From: Staphylococcus sp. NRL 16/872
GTDB lineage: Bacteria; Bacillota; Bacilli; Staphylococcales; Staphylococcaceae
Direction of reading: 5' to 3'
Length of the DNA: 64,000 nt
Assembly (NCBI RefSeq): GCF_022815905.2
Contig: NZ_CP119327.1
Span: 310,001 to 374,000, forward strand
Shown here: piece after piece, positions 35,401-45,025 of the stretch
How the letters are laid out: every line of letters begins with the position of its first letter
How positions within the stretch are numbered: position 1 is the first letter of the stretch
The notes under the pieces: model-generated
Told to the model about the DNA's origin: nothing
Database searches by the model: none
Seen by the model: the letters and a program-made list of their open reading frames with translations, nothing else
Program-made: the position numbers and the translations under genes

Positions 35401-37023
35401 TTGAAAAAAGAAAAAATTATGGATTGGCCGACCTTCATAGGGACGGTGATTGTATTATTAATCGCTGTTATACCGATGATGGTATTTCCTGGAGCAAGTG
35501 AAAAGGTCATTACTGATATTAATAGTGCAATTTCAAATTCAATTGGATCAGTATACTTATTCATGGGTTTAGCAATATTATTCTTTGTTCTATATATCGC
35601 ATTTGGAAGATATGGAAATGTAACGCTTGGGAAAGCAACAGATAAACCAGAATTTAATAATTTTAGCTGGGCATCAATGTTGTTTTGTGCCGGTATCGGT
35701 TCCGATATTTTGTATTGGGGCGTTATAGAGTGGGCATTTTATTATCAAGTTCCACCGAATGGCGCAAAAGGTATGACAGATGAAGCACTTACATATGCCA
35801 CGCAATATGGCATGTTCCACTGGGGACCAATTGCTTGGGCAATATATGTTCTGCCAGCGTTACCAATCGGATATTTGGTGTTCGTAAAAAAACAACCTGT
35901 TTATAAAATTAGTCAGGCATGTCGTCCAGTATTAAAAGGTCAAACAGATAAACTATTAGGTAAGTTAGTAGATATCTTATTCATCTTCGGCTTACTTGGT
36001 GGGGCGGCAACATCATTAGCGCTCGGTGTACCTATGATTTCTGCCGGTATTGAAAGACTTACAGGTATTGATGGAGAAAATATGGTCATGCGATCAATTA
36101 TTTTACTAACGATTACAGTCATTTTTGCCATCAGTTCTTATACTGGTTTGAAAAAAGGTATTCAAAAATTAAGTGACGTAAACGTATGGCTATCGTTCTT
36201 ATTACTAGCATTTGTATTTATCGTAGGTCCAACTATTTTTATTATGGAAACGACTATTACTAGTTTTGGTAATATGATGAGAGACTTTTTCCATATGGCC
36301 ACATGGATAGAACCGTTTGGTGGAATAAAAGGGCGTAAAGAAACGCACTTCCCACAAGATTGGACAATATTTTATTGGTCATGGTGGTTAGTATATGCAC
36401 CCTTTATCGGTTTATTCATCGCTCGTATTTCAAAAGGTCGTCGTCTTAAAGAAGTCATTTTAGGCACAATTATCTATGGTACTTTAGGTTGCCTATTATT
36501 CTTTGGCATCTTCGGAAATTATGCTGTTTATTTACAAATTTCAGGGCAATTTGATGTAATTAATTTCTTAAATGCTCACAGTACAGAAGCTACAATTATA
36601 GAAGTTATGCATCAATTACCTTTCCCTACTTTAACAATTATCTTATTCTTAATATCAGCATTCTTATTCTTAGCGACTACGTTTGATTCTGGTTCATATA
36701 TTTTAGCAGCCGCATCTCAGAAAAAAGTGATTGGAGAACCATTAAAAGCAAATCGTTTATTCTGGGCATTTGCTTTATGCTTACTACCATTCTCATTAAT
36801 GTTAGTAGGTGGAGAGCGTGCACTTGAAGTTTTAAAAACGGCTTCAATTTTAGCAAGTGTGCCACTTATTGTCATATTTATCTTTATGATGATATCCTTT
36901 ATCATTACGTTAAATAGAGATAGGATTAAACTCGAAACACGTGCTGATAAACATAAAGAAATTGAACGTCGTTCCCTAAGAATTGTTCAAGTTAAAGAAA
37001 AGCCAGAAGACGATAATTTATAA
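35401..37023 (+). CDS. cudT: Choline transporter, BCCT family
   Basis: 540 residues from TTG 35401, which has AGAGGAGGAG directly upstream; the longer frame from 35314 has no ribosome site. Twelve hydrophobic helices with BCCT marks: N-terminal MDWPTFIGTVIVLLIAVIPMM, FSWASMLFCAGIGSDILYWGVIEW (sodium/proton-coupled substrate segment), MFHWGPIAWAIYVLPALPIGY, and the DWTIFYWSWWLVYAPFIGLFIARIS signature. Takes up choline for osmoprotection. Divergent in layout from cudC and clustered with betB and betA, matching the cud locus of S. xylosus. Convergent with cudC across a shared terminator. Confidence 0.93.
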   Translation: MKKEKIMDWPTFIGTVIVLLIAVIPMMVFPGASEKVITDINSAISNSIGSVYLFMGLAILFFVLYIAFGRYGNVTLGKATDKPEFNNFSWASMLFCAGIGSDILYWGVIEWAFYYQVPPNGAKGMTDEALTYATQYGMFHWGPIAWAIYVLPALPIGYLVFVKKQPVYKISQACRPVLKGQTDKLLGKLVDILFIFGLLGGAATSLALGVPMISAGIERLTGIDGENMVMRSIILLTITVIFAISSYTGLKKGIQKLSDVNVWLSFLLLAFVFIVGPTIFIMETTITSFGNMMRDFFHMATWIEPFGGIKGRKETHFPQDWTIFYWSWWLVYAPFIGLFIARISKGRRLKEVILGTIIYGTLGCLLFFGIFGNYAVYLQISGQFDVINFLNAHSTEATIIEVMHQLPFPTLTIILFLISAFLFLATTFDSGSYILAAASQKKVIGEPLKANRLFWAFALCLLPFSLMLVGGERALEVLKTASILASVPLIVIFIFMMISFIITLNRDRIKLETRADKHKEIERRSLRIVQVKEKPEDDNL

Positions 37024-37030
37024 CACAAAT

Positions 37031-37066
37031 AAAGCTAGAGGACTTTGGAAGTCCTCTAGCTTTTTT
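37031..37066. terminator. Bidirectional terminator between cudT and cudC
   Basis: AAAGCTAGAGGACTT pairs perfectly with AAGTCCTCTAGCTTT around three bases, with T-run for plus and A-run for minus. It touches the cudC stop codon. Confidence 0.92.
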
Positions 37067-37619
37067 ATATTTCTTCGTCTTCTGGTATAGGATAATGTTC
37101 GAAGATTTGACCACTTTCAATTGCGTTACTCAAATTTTCTAACCATTTACAATATTGTTTGGTATGAGTAAGTTGGTCTTGAATTCTATTAATTTCTGAT
37201 TTTGCTTCATTATCTAAATTCTCGCTTTGTAATGCTTCTTCGAGAAGTATTTCTGCTTCTTTTATTGCTTCTAAATTAGTATTGACTTCGCGTTCCCATT
37301 TTTGAGTAAAGAAATTACGAAAGAAATTAAAAAAGTTTTTTTCAGCAATAAAATGTTGTTTTCTACTGCCACGAGTGAACTGTTGTTTTACGATGTCAAA
37401 CTCTTGCAGTTTTTTTACACCAGCACTCATACTTGGTTTGCTCATTTGCAATTGTTCACGCATTTCATCTAGCGTCATACTTCCTTCAAAAACCATAGTG
37501 CCATACAAATTACCTACACTTCTGTTAGTTCCATATAAGTCCATTGTTTCGCCAATGGAATTAATTACTAAATCTTTTGCTTCTTCAATTTTTTGATTAT
37601 AGTTTTTAGAACGTGCCAT
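37065..37619 (-). CDS. cudC: GbsR/MarR-family choline-responsive repressor
   Basis: About 184 residues from the ATG at 37619, with AAGGAGGTG just upstream; a longer in-frame start at 37688 is unlikely. A winged-helix MarR-type domain (GRSVGNLYGTMVFEG-like segment, TLDEMREQLQMSKPSMSAGVKKLQ recognition helix) is followed by a helical dimerisation part, as in B. subtilis GbsR. GbsR binds choline and represses choline uptake and oxidation genes. Here the paralogous palindromes in front of cudT and betB are the likely targets. The gene lies between its two presumed target units. Confidence 0.88.
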   Translation of the reverse strand: MARSKNYNQKIEEAKDLVINSIGETMDLYGTNRSVGNLYGTMVFEGSMTLDEMREQLQMSKPSMSAGVKKLQEFDIVKQQFTRGSRKQHFIAEKNFFNFFRNFFTQKWEREVNTNLEAIKEAEILLEEALQSENLDNEAKSEINRIQDQLTHTKQYCKWLENLSNAIESGQIFEHYPIPEDEEI

Positions 37620-37839
37620 GTGTGCACCTCCTTTATTGCATGTTAATAATTGCGACAATAAATATTTACGCTCATTTTTTAGTCTCAATCATTATAAAGC
37701 GTTTTATAAAAACTTTCAAAATTGCATAACTATTTTTAGCATTTTTTGTACTTAATTTTCAAGAAAAGTTGAAAAAATGTGTGTAGTTAGAACGTTTGCA
37801 AGGGTATAGAAAGTATGCTAGGATAAATTTGTAAAATTC

Positions 37840-37857
37840 GTTAAATAAAAATTTAAC
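37840..37857 (+). promoter_or_regulatory. Candidate CudC operator upstream of betB
   Basis: GTTAAATAAAAATTTAAC is a perfect inverted repeat (seven-base arms, AAAA spacer), ending nine bases before the GGAGG of betB. A near copy lies upstream of cudT. Confidence 0.65.
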
Positions 37858-37878
37858 AAACTTAACGGAGGTCGTTTG

Positions 37879-39369
37879 ATGGAACTTGTAGAAAAATTGT
37901 CTCGTCGTCAATATATCGATGGTGAATGGGTCGAAAGTTCAAATAAAAATACTAGAGATATTATCAATCCTTATAACCAAGAAGTTATTTTTACTGTTTC
38001 TGAAGGCACTGCTGAAGACGCTGAACAAGCAATTTTAGCAGCGCGTCGTGCATTTGAAGATGGCGAATGGTCATTAGAAACAAGTGAAGTCAGAGGTAAA
38101 AAAGTTAGAGCAATTGCGGATAAAATCGCTGAAAATCGCGATGAATTAGCAAAATTAGAAACATTAGATACTGGTAAAACATTAGAAGAATCCTATGCAG
38201 ATATGGATGATATTGCAAACGTGTTTACGTATTTCGCAGGTTTAGCCGATAAAGATGGTGGCGAAATTATTAATACACCAATCCCAAATTCTGAAAGTAA
38301 AGTATTAAAAGAGCCAGTAGGAGTAGTAACTCAAATTACGCCATGGAACTATCCATTATTACAAGCATCATGGAAGATTGCGCCAGCATTAGCGACTGGA
38401 TGTTCATTAGTTATGAAGCCAAGTGAGATTACACCATTAACTACAATTCGTGTGTTCGAATTAATGGAGGAAGTCGGTTTCCCTAAAGGTGTTATTAATC
38501 TAGTGCTAAGTAGTGGTGAAGAAATTGGCGATACACTATCAGGGCATAAAGAAGTGGATTTAGTTTCATTTACAGGCGGCATTGAAACAGGTAAACACAT
38601 TATGAAGAATGCTGCTAATAACGTAACGAACGTTGCATTAGAACTTGGTGGTAAAAATCCAAACATCATATTTGATGATGCGGACTTTGAATTAGCAGTA
38701 GACCAAGCATTAAATGGTGGTTATTTCCATGCAGGCCAAGTTTGTTCAGCAGGTTCACGTATTTTAGTGCATAACAACATTAAAGATGACTTTGAAAAGG
38801 CCTTAATTGAACGTGTTGGAAAAATCAAGCTAGGTAACGGCTTTGACGATGATACTGAAATGGGACCAGTTATTTCAACTGAGCATCGTAGTAAAATTGA
38901 AAAATACATGGAAATTGCCAAAGAAGAAGGCGCAACAATTGCAATTGGCGGTAAACGTCCTGATAGAGATGACTTAAAAGATGGTTTATTCTTTGAACCA
39001 ACAGTGATTACTAATTGTGATACGTCAATGCGTATTGTACAAGAAGAAGTATTTGGTCCGGTTGTTACCGTTGAAGGCTTCGATAGTGAAGAAGAAGCGA
39101 TTAAATTAGCCAATGATTCTATTTATGGTTTAGCTGGTGCAGTATTCTCAAAAGATTTAGGAAAAGCACAGCGAGTAGCTAACAAACTTAAATTAGGTAC
39201 AGTATGGATTAATGATTTCCATCCTTACTTTGCACAAGCACCATGGGGCGGTTACAAACAATCAGGTATTGGCCGTGAATTAGGTAAAGAAGGTTTAGAA
39301 GAATACTTAATTACTAAACATATCTTAACTAATACAAATCCAGAGCCAGTGAATTTCTTCAGTAAGTAA
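37879..39369 (+). CDS. betB: Betaine-aldehyde dehydrogenase
   Basis: About 496 residues; ATG 37879 follows GGAGGTC (a TTG lies one codon earlier). Oxidises betaine aldehyde to glycine betaine with NAD(P)+. ALDH marks: TQITPWNYPLLQASWKIAPAL, VSFTGGIETGKHIM (dinucleotide), VALELGGKNPNIIFDDAD (catalytic Glu), YFHAGQVCSAGSR (nucleophile Cys), and EEVFGPVVTV. Second step of the cud pathway, co-directional with betA. A hairpin with weak T-run lies at 39390-39425 between them and may lower betA expression. Confidence 0.93.
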   Translation: MELVEKLSRRQYIDGEWVESSNKNTRDIINPYNQEVIFTVSEGTAEDAEQAILAARRAFEDGEWSLETSEVRGKKVRAIADKIAENRDELAKLETLDTGKTLEESYADMDDIANVFTYFAGLADKDGGEIINTPIPNSESKVLKEPVGVVTQITPWNYPLLQASWKIAPALATGCSLVMKPSEITPLTTIRVFELMEEVGFPKGVINLVLSSGEEIGDTLSGHKEVDLVSFTGGIETGKHIMKNAANNVTNVALELGGKNPNIIFDDADFELAVDQALNGGYFHAGQVCSAGSRILVHNNIKDDFEKALIERVGKIKLGNGFDDDTEMGPVISTEHRSKIEKYMEIAKEEGATIAIGGKRPDRDDLKDGLFFEPTVITNCDTSMRIVQEEVFGPVVTVEGFDSEEEAIKLANDSIYGLAGAVFSKDLGKAQRVANKLKLGTVWINDFHPYFAQAPWGGYKQSGIGRELGKEGLEEYLITKHILTNTNPEPVNFFSK

Positions 39370-39529
39370 AAGTTATATATAGATAAAAAGGGGCCGTAGA
39401 ATTTGTAAATATCATACGGTCCCGTTTATTTGAACTAAGTAGAAAAACGTATCGAACTTAAATACGACATAGATAAAAAAGAAGTCGAGCTTATCGACAA
39501 ATTAATTTTAAGGGAGGACGAATATTACA

Positions 39530-41236
39530 ATGAGCAAAAAGAAATCTTATGATTATGTGATTATCGGAGGCGGAAGTGCTGGGTCAGTACTAGGGAACCG
39601 TTTAACAGAGGACAAAGATAAAGATGTCCTTGTATTAGAAGCAGGACGAAGTGATTATCCATGGGACTTATTTATTCAAATGCCAGCAGCATTAATGTTC
39701 CCTTCAGGAAATCGATTTTATGATTGGATTTATGAAACTGAAGAAGAACCACATATGGGTCGTAAAGTAGACCATGCACGTGGTAAAGTGCTTGGTGGTT
39801 CAAGCTCTATCAATGGCATGATTTATCAACGTGGTAACCCAATGGATTATGAAGGTTGGGCAGAGCCAGAAGGTATGGAAACATGGGATTTCGCACATTG
39901 TTTACCATACTTTAAACGATTAGAAAAAACTTATGGCGCTGCACCTTATGATAAATATAGAGGCCACCAAGGTCCTATAAAATTAAAAAGAGGACCTGCA
40001 ACCAACCCATTATTTAAATCATTCTTTGATGCAGGGGTTGAAGCGGGATATCATAAAACAAAAGATGTCAATGGTTATAGACAAGAAGGATTTGGACCAT
40101 TTGATAGTCAAGTACATAATGGTCGACGTGTTTCTGCTTCTAGAGCTTATTTACATCCAGCTATGAAACGTAAAAATTTAACAGTTAAAACACGCGCATT
40201 TGTTACTAAAATTCATTTCGATGGCAATAAAGCCACTGGGGTAACATTTAAACGTAACGGTAGATATCATACTGTTGAGGCTGGAGAAGTTATCTTATCA
40301 GGTGGTGCTTTTAACACCCCTCAATTATTACAATTATCAGGTATTGGTGATGCGGAATTCTTAAAATCTAAAGGAATTGAACCTCGCATGCACTTACCAG
40401 GTGTTGGAGAAAACTTTGAAGATCACTTAGAAGTATACATTCAACATAAATGTAAACAACCCGTTTCTCTACAACCAAGTTTAGATGTGAAACGTATGCC
40501 TTGGATTGGGCTACAATGGATATTCGCACGCAAAGGTGCTGCAGCGTCTAACCACTTTGAAGGTGGCGCATTTGTAAGATCAAATGATCAAGTTGATTAT
40601 CCAAATTTAATGTTCCATTTCTTGCCAATTGCTGTAAGATATGATGGTCAAAAAGCACCAGTAGCTCATGGCTATCAAGTACACGTTGGTCCAATGTATT
40701 CTAATTCACGAGGTAGCTTGAAGATTAAATCTAAAGACCCATTTGAAAAGCCAAGTATTGTATTTAATTATCTATCTACTAAAGAAGATGAACAAGAATG
40801 GGTAGAAGCGATTAGAGTAGCGCGTAATATCTTATCGCAAAAAGCCATGGATCCATATAATGGCGGCGAAATTTCACCGGGACCATCTGTTCAAACTGAT
40901 GAAGAGATTTTAGATTGGGTACGTAAAGATGGCGAAACAGCTTTACATCCTTCATGTAGTGCGAAAATGGGCCCTGCTTCAGATCCAATGTCAGTAGTTG
41001 ATCCTTTAACAATGAAAGTACATGGAATGGAAAATCTTCGAGTAGTTGATGCCTCTGCTATGCCTAGAACAACAAATGGTAATATTCATTCACCAGTACT
41101 AATGCTTGCTGAAAAAGCTGCAGATATTATTCGTGGTAAAGAACCATTAGAACCACAATATGTAGATTATTATAGACATGGCGTAAGCGATGAAAAGGCT
41201 GGGGCAATGGAATTCGATCCATATTATCAACACTAA
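39530..41236 (+). CDS. betA: Choline dehydrogenase (GMC oxidoreductase)
   Basis: 568 residues, AGGGAGGA before ATG. FAD-dependent oxidation of choline to betaine aldehyde. Seen: [17 protein letters not shown] (FAD dinucleotide fold) then E in [32 protein letters not shown] (GMC signature 1), [17 protein letters not shown] (GMC signature 2), and catalytic His in [12 protein letters not shown], with a C-terminal [16 protein letters not shown]. Full length. Final gene of the choline pathway; a strong terminator follows. Confidence 0.93.
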   Translation: MSKKKSYDYVIIGGGSAGSVLGNRLTEDKDKDVLVLEAGRSDYPWDLFIQMPAALMFPSGNRFYDWIYETEEEPHMGRKVDHARGKVLGGSSSINGMIYQRGNPMDYEGWAEPEGMETWDFAHCLPYFKRLEKTYGAAPYDKYRGHQGPIKLKRGPATNPLFKSFFDAGVEAGYHKTKDVNGYRQEGFGPFDSQVHNGRRVSASRAYLHPAMKRKNLTVKTRAFVTKIHFDGNKATGVTFKRNGRYHTVEAGEVILSGGAFNTPQLLQLSGIGDAEFLKSKGIEPRMHLPGVGENFEDHLEVYIQHKCKQPVSLQPSLDVKRMPWIGLQWIFARKGAAASNHFEGGAFVRSNDQVDYPNLMFHFLPIAVRYDGQKAPVAHGYQVHVGPMYSNSRGSLKIKSKDPFEKPSIVFNYLSTKEDEQEWVEAIRVARNILSQKAMDPYNGGEISPGPSVQTDEEILDWVRKDGETALHPSCSAKMGPASDPMSVVDPLTMKVHGMENLRVVDASAMPRTTNGNIHSPVLMLAEKAADIIRGKEPLEPQYVDYYRHGVSDEKAGAMEFDPYYQH

Positions 41237-41260
41237 ATTTTAAAAATTATATATAACGAT

Positions 41261-41304
41261 AAAAAGGCAATTTCTAATTAAATCCAATAGAAATTGCCTT
41301 TTTT
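41261..41304 (+). terminator. Terminator after betA
   Basis: AAAGGCAATTTCTA pairs with TAGAAATTGCCTTT, followed by T's. Confidence 0.9.
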
Positions 41305-41427
41305 AATTTAATCATTAATACTGTTGTATGCCTGTCGCTACATATTACTCACTTTCAATCTTATTAATTAATGAAGTTTGATATTATAGATAAAAAGAAG
41401 TGATTTAGAAGGGCGGATGAATACCTC

Positions 41428-43692
41428 TTGAATGCAAATTATGAAATCACGTTCGATACGCAAAAAGAAGATACAGCTTCTGATTATTTATCGCTTAACT
41501 TAATACTAAAAGGTGAGATGACATGTCAAAGCAACAATCAAAATAAACAGTATCTTGCTGGGGATTTGATTTTAGTCAATAGCTACCAAAATTTCTTGAT
41601 TTTAGACGATTCAGAAGTAAGCTTTATGTCGCTCCGACTGTCTAATAGTTATTTTTCACATTATATTGAAGATAAAAATATTTACTTTCACTTTGAGGAA
41701 ATGTCTCAAAAAATACATAACGATATCAAAACATTATTGGCCAAAATAGGAATTACGTATTTAAGAAAAGGAAAGTTTCATCAACTACATATGGATCAAA
41801 TGATGATTCAATTAATCGAGATGTTAGTGAAATTTATTCCATACCAATCTAGACACGAGATGATTCAAGAACAAAATAAAGATGACCTCTTTGCTAGTCT
41901 GGCATCAGAATTTATTAATCAACATTTTATGGAACATATTGGTTTAGACGATTTGGCGCATTATCTCAATTTATCTAGTTCATATACTTCGCGCTTATTT
42001 ACGAAAAAACTAGGAACGTCGTTTAGTAGTTATCTTAATAAAGTTAGAACGAGAAATGCTGAAAAAGATTTGAAATACACGGATATTTCAATTACTGATA
42101 TAGCATTGAAAAATGGCTTTTCTAATTCAACGTCATTAGCCAAAAATTTTAAATTATGGTATTACATGACACCAAGCGAATATCGTAAACAATACCAAGT
42201 TAAAGACTTACATCAGTTAGTAACGAAGCCAATGAATAAACAAAGTATTAAAAGATATATTCAATATTTGTCGTCATTTGTGGATAATCAAATGGATGTC
42301 GTCATTAATTCGGCAGAGCCGCAAAAAGAAATTGATATTCAACTAGAGGAAAATCTTGGACAATTAAATAAATATAATCATATCGTACAAATTGGAAGTA
42401 TTGTTAATATGCGAGTACATCGATATAGACAACAACTATTAGAAGTAAAGGTCAGAATTGGATTAGATACTGTCCTTGTTCAAGATTTAGTGAACGATAC
42501 TTCTTGGAGAGAACATGTCGTAGCATCGGATGAAATTATTCCACATAGTCATGAGTATATGACTTTAGATGAATGTTTATTATTTTTAATGAATCATCAA
42601 ATACACTTGAGTATTCGTTTAAGACCACCACGTAGTGCAACTACCTTCCAATCATACTGTGATACTTGGGTAGAGATTCTTAAACATTTTATAAATATGA
42701 CAACACGTAGTAGTAAAATGCACCTTTCAGTGATTATAGATGCCATTGATTTGAAACGATATATACAATTATATGATGTGTTTAATCAATATATTTCTAA
42801 CGTGAAATTTATTGTGAATTATCAAGATGTTAGTGACTATAAGAATAACTTGAAATTAATCTTTAAAGATCACTCTGAAAAGATTAATATGTTAGCATTT
42901 GAAGCTAATCAAAATGACGTTGTCAATTTAGAAGTTTCTGAAGATATACAGTATCAATATGCTAAAAATCACATCAATGAGACTGTAAACGCATTACTCG
43001 AATGGCTTCCTGCGAGTCATAAAGACATTCCACTTATGTTACTCAACTGGAATACTTTAACTGGTAATTCTAATTTGACTAATGGTGAATATTTTAGAGC
43101 TGGTATTATATTTAAACAGTTACTGGATATTAATGAGAAGATATGTACGGTGGGGTATTGGTTGAATTATGAATTACATCAGAAGTATGGCGCAATGCAT
43201 GAACATCAGCTGATGGGTATCGACTTATATCATCAATTTGATGGGAAACGACCTGCGTTCTTTACAAGTAATTTCTTTAAAATGCTCCAATATAATGTGA
43301 GATTTAGAAATGAGGAATGTATAGTTGTCGGAGACGATACGCATCTTCAAATTGTTGTATGGGATGCAGATCATTATAATCCATATTATACTATCTCGGA
43401 ACAATTGAACGTCATGGAGAAGAGAAACGTTAAAATAGAAATTAAACAGCTTCAAAGTGGTTTATACAAAGTCAAACATTACACGTTAGATAAAGAAAAT
43501 GGTGCTTTATATCGAGTGTGGCAACAGCATAACACAACGTATGGTATGGACCAGGAAACGATTGATTATGTTAATCGTATTTCATATCCCAAATTGGATA
43601 TTACAGAAGTTAAAGTAGAAGAGACATTGAGGTATCATTTAAAAGTAATGACGAATTCTATTCATATTTTAGAAATTAATAAATATGTATAA
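41428..43692 (+). CDS. Large AraC-family transcriptional regulator
   Basis: 754 residues from TTG 41428 (weak GGGCGGA upstream). Cupin-like N-terminal ~130 residues (YLAGDLILVNSYQNFLIL), AraC double helix-turn-helix at about 155-255 (GLDDLAHYLNLSSSYTSRLF, ITDIALKNGFSNSTSLAKNF, MTPSEYRKQY), then a ~500-residue C-terminal region that looks like a glycosidase-type TIM-barrel without obvious catalytic function. The same architecture occurs in staphylococcal Rsp/Rbf-type regulators of surface proteins and biofilm. Targets here are unknown; it stands alone between the betA terminator and its own perfect 19-base terminator. Confidence 0.86.
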   Translation: MNANYEITFDTQKEDTASDYLSLNLILKGEMTCQSNNQNKQYLAGDLILVNSYQNFLILDDSEVSFMSLRLSNSYFSHYIEDKNIYFHFEEMSQKIHNDIKTLLAKIGITYLRKGKFHQLHMDQMMIQLIEMLVKFIPYQSRHEMIQEQNKDDLFASLASEFINQHFMEHIGLDDLAHYLNLSSSYTSRLFTKKLGTSFSSYLNKVRTRNAEKDLKYTDISITDIALKNGFSNSTSLAKNFKLWYYMTPSEYRKQYQVKDLHQLVTKPMNKQSIKRYIQYLSSFVDNQMDVVINSAEPQKEIDIQLEENLGQLNKYNHIVQIGSIVNMRVHRYRQQLLEVKVRIGLDTVLVQDLVNDTSWREHVVASDEIIPHSHEYMTLDECLLFLMNHQIHLSIRLRPPRSATTFQSYCDTWVEILKHFINMTTRSSKMHLSVIIDAIDLKRYIQLYDVFNQYISNVKFIVNYQDVSDYKNNLKLIFKDHSEKINMLAFEANQNDVVNLEVSEDIQYQYAKNHINETVNALLEWLPASHKDIPLMLLNWNTLTGNSNLTNGEYFRAGIIFKQLLDINEKICTVGYWLNYELHQKYGAMHEHQLMGIDLYHQFDGKRPAFFTSNFFKMLQYNVRFRNEECIVVGDDTHLQIVVWDADHYNPYYTISEQLNVMEKRNVKIEIKQLQSGLYKVKHYTLDKENGALYRVWQQHNTTYGMDQETIDYVNRISYPKLDITEVKVEETLRYHLKVMTNSIHILEINKYV

Positions 43693-43694
43693 CT

Positions 43695-43740
43695 GGAGAA
43701 TGACAAAAATTAATCATTAATTTTTGTCATTCTCCTTTTT
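43695..43740 (+). terminator. Perfect long-stem terminator after the AraC regulator
   Basis: A 19-base perfect stem starting GGAGAATGACAAAA with a TCA loop, followed by TTTTT. Confidence 0.94.
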
Positions 43741-43837
43741 AATTTTAAAAATAAATAAAATTAGAGATGAATAGGACATCGATTAAATATTAAATATAGA
43801 GATAAGCGATACAATAATAAGTGAGGAGAGATGAATT

Positions 43838-45013
43838 ATGAATAAACAATTAATTAACACTTTACAAGAAAAAGAAGGACGCATGATTGAAATAAGAAGA
43901 TATTTACATCAGCATCCTGAGTTATCATTCAAAGAACACGAAACACCAAAATATATAGCTGATTTCTACAAAGATAAAGATTGCGAAGTTGAGACTAATG
44001 TAGGGCCTAATGGGGTGAAAGTGACTATAGATAGTGGTAAACCTGGTAAAACAATTGCGATTCGAGCAGACTTTGATGCTTTACCTATTAAAGAAGCAAC
44101 CGGTTTACCTTTTGCATCTAAAAATGAAGGCGTCATGCATGCATGTGGTCATGATGCACACACAGCGTATATGTTGATTTTGGGTGAAACATTAATAGAA
44201 ATGAAAGATCAATTTAAAGGTAAAGTTATTATTATTCATCAACCAGCAGAAGAAATGCCTCCAGGTGGAGCACAAGGCATGATTAAAGATGGTGTACTTG
44301 ATGGTGTAGATCATGTATTAGGCGCTCATGTAATGAGCACTATGGAAGCAGGTAAAGTCTTCTACAGAGAAGGATTTGTTCAAACTGGACGTGCTTATTT
44401 CAAATTAAAAGTACAAGGTTCAGGTGGCCATGGCTCTTCGCCACATATGGCTAATGATGCAATAGTGGCTGGGGCTCAGTTCGTTACGGAAGTTCAAACC
44501 ATTGTATCAAGACGACTAAACCCCTTTGAAACGGGTGTTATCACAATAGGTTCATTTGATGGTAAGGGCCAATTTAATGTCATTAAAGATGCAGTAGAAC
44601 TTGAAGGTGACGTAAGAGCGTTAACTGATGACACACGTGACACAATCGAAAAAGAATTGAAACGCTTAGTTAAAGGTATTGAATCAACATTTGGAGTGGA
44701 ATGTGATTTCGAATTTAAAAAAGATTATCCAGCATTGTATAACGATCCTGAATTTACTCAATATGTTGCACAAACAATTAAAGAAGCGGATACAGATGAT
44801 ATTAAAGGTATAGAAGTTTGTGAACCTCAACCACCTTCAGAGGACTTCGCTTTCTATGCAACGACATTACCAAGCACATTTATTTATTCAGGTGCTGCAC
44901 CAAAAGATGGAAATATTTATCCGCATCATCATCCAAAATTCACAATCGATGAATCATCAATGTTAGTGGCTGCAGAAGCGGTGGGAACAGTCGTTTTAGA
45001 CTACTTAAGTTAA
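43838..45013 (+). CDS. M20-family aminoacylase/amidohydrolase (copy 1)
   Basis: 391 residues with GAGGAGAG upstream. M20D (hippurate hydrolase/N-acyl amino acid amidohydrolase) marks: RRYLHQHPELSFKE, AIRADFDALPI, HACGHDAHTAYML (metal ligands and nearby catalytic Asp), HQPAEEMPPGGA (Glu general base and ligand), DHVLGAHV, and YPHHHPKFTID at the end. It hydrolyses N-acyl amino acids or a similar amide in the cytoplasm. Near-identical twin at 46609 on the other side of an MFS transporter. Stop TAA overlaps the ribosome site of the transporter, so the two are co-translated. Substrate unknown. Confidence 0.88.
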   Translation: MNKQLINTLQEKEGRMIEIRRYLHQHPELSFKEHETPKYIADFYKDKDCEVETNVGPNGVKVTIDSGKPGKTIAIRADFDALPIKEATGLPFASKNEGVMHACGHDAHTAYMLILGETLIEMKDQFKGKVIIIHQPAEEMPPGGAQGMIKDGVLDGVDHVLGAHVMSTMEAGKVFYREGFVQTGRAYFKLKVQGSGGHGSSPHMANDAIVAGAQFVTEVQTIVSRRLNPFETGVITIGSFDGKGQFNVIKDAVELEGDVRALTDDTRDTIEKELKRLVKGIESTFGVECDFEFKKDYPALYNDPEFTQYVAQTIKEADTDDIKGIEVCEPQPPSEDFAFYATTLPSTFIYSGAAPKDGNIYPHHHPKFTIDESSMLVAAEAVGTVVLDYLS

Positions 45014-45025
45014 GGAGAGAACATC

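Noticed and set aside
39390..39425. Full terminator between betB and betA
   Set aside because: The hairpin (GGGGCCGTA/TACGGTCCC) lacks a clear T-run, and betA belongs to the same pathway; partial attenuation at most.
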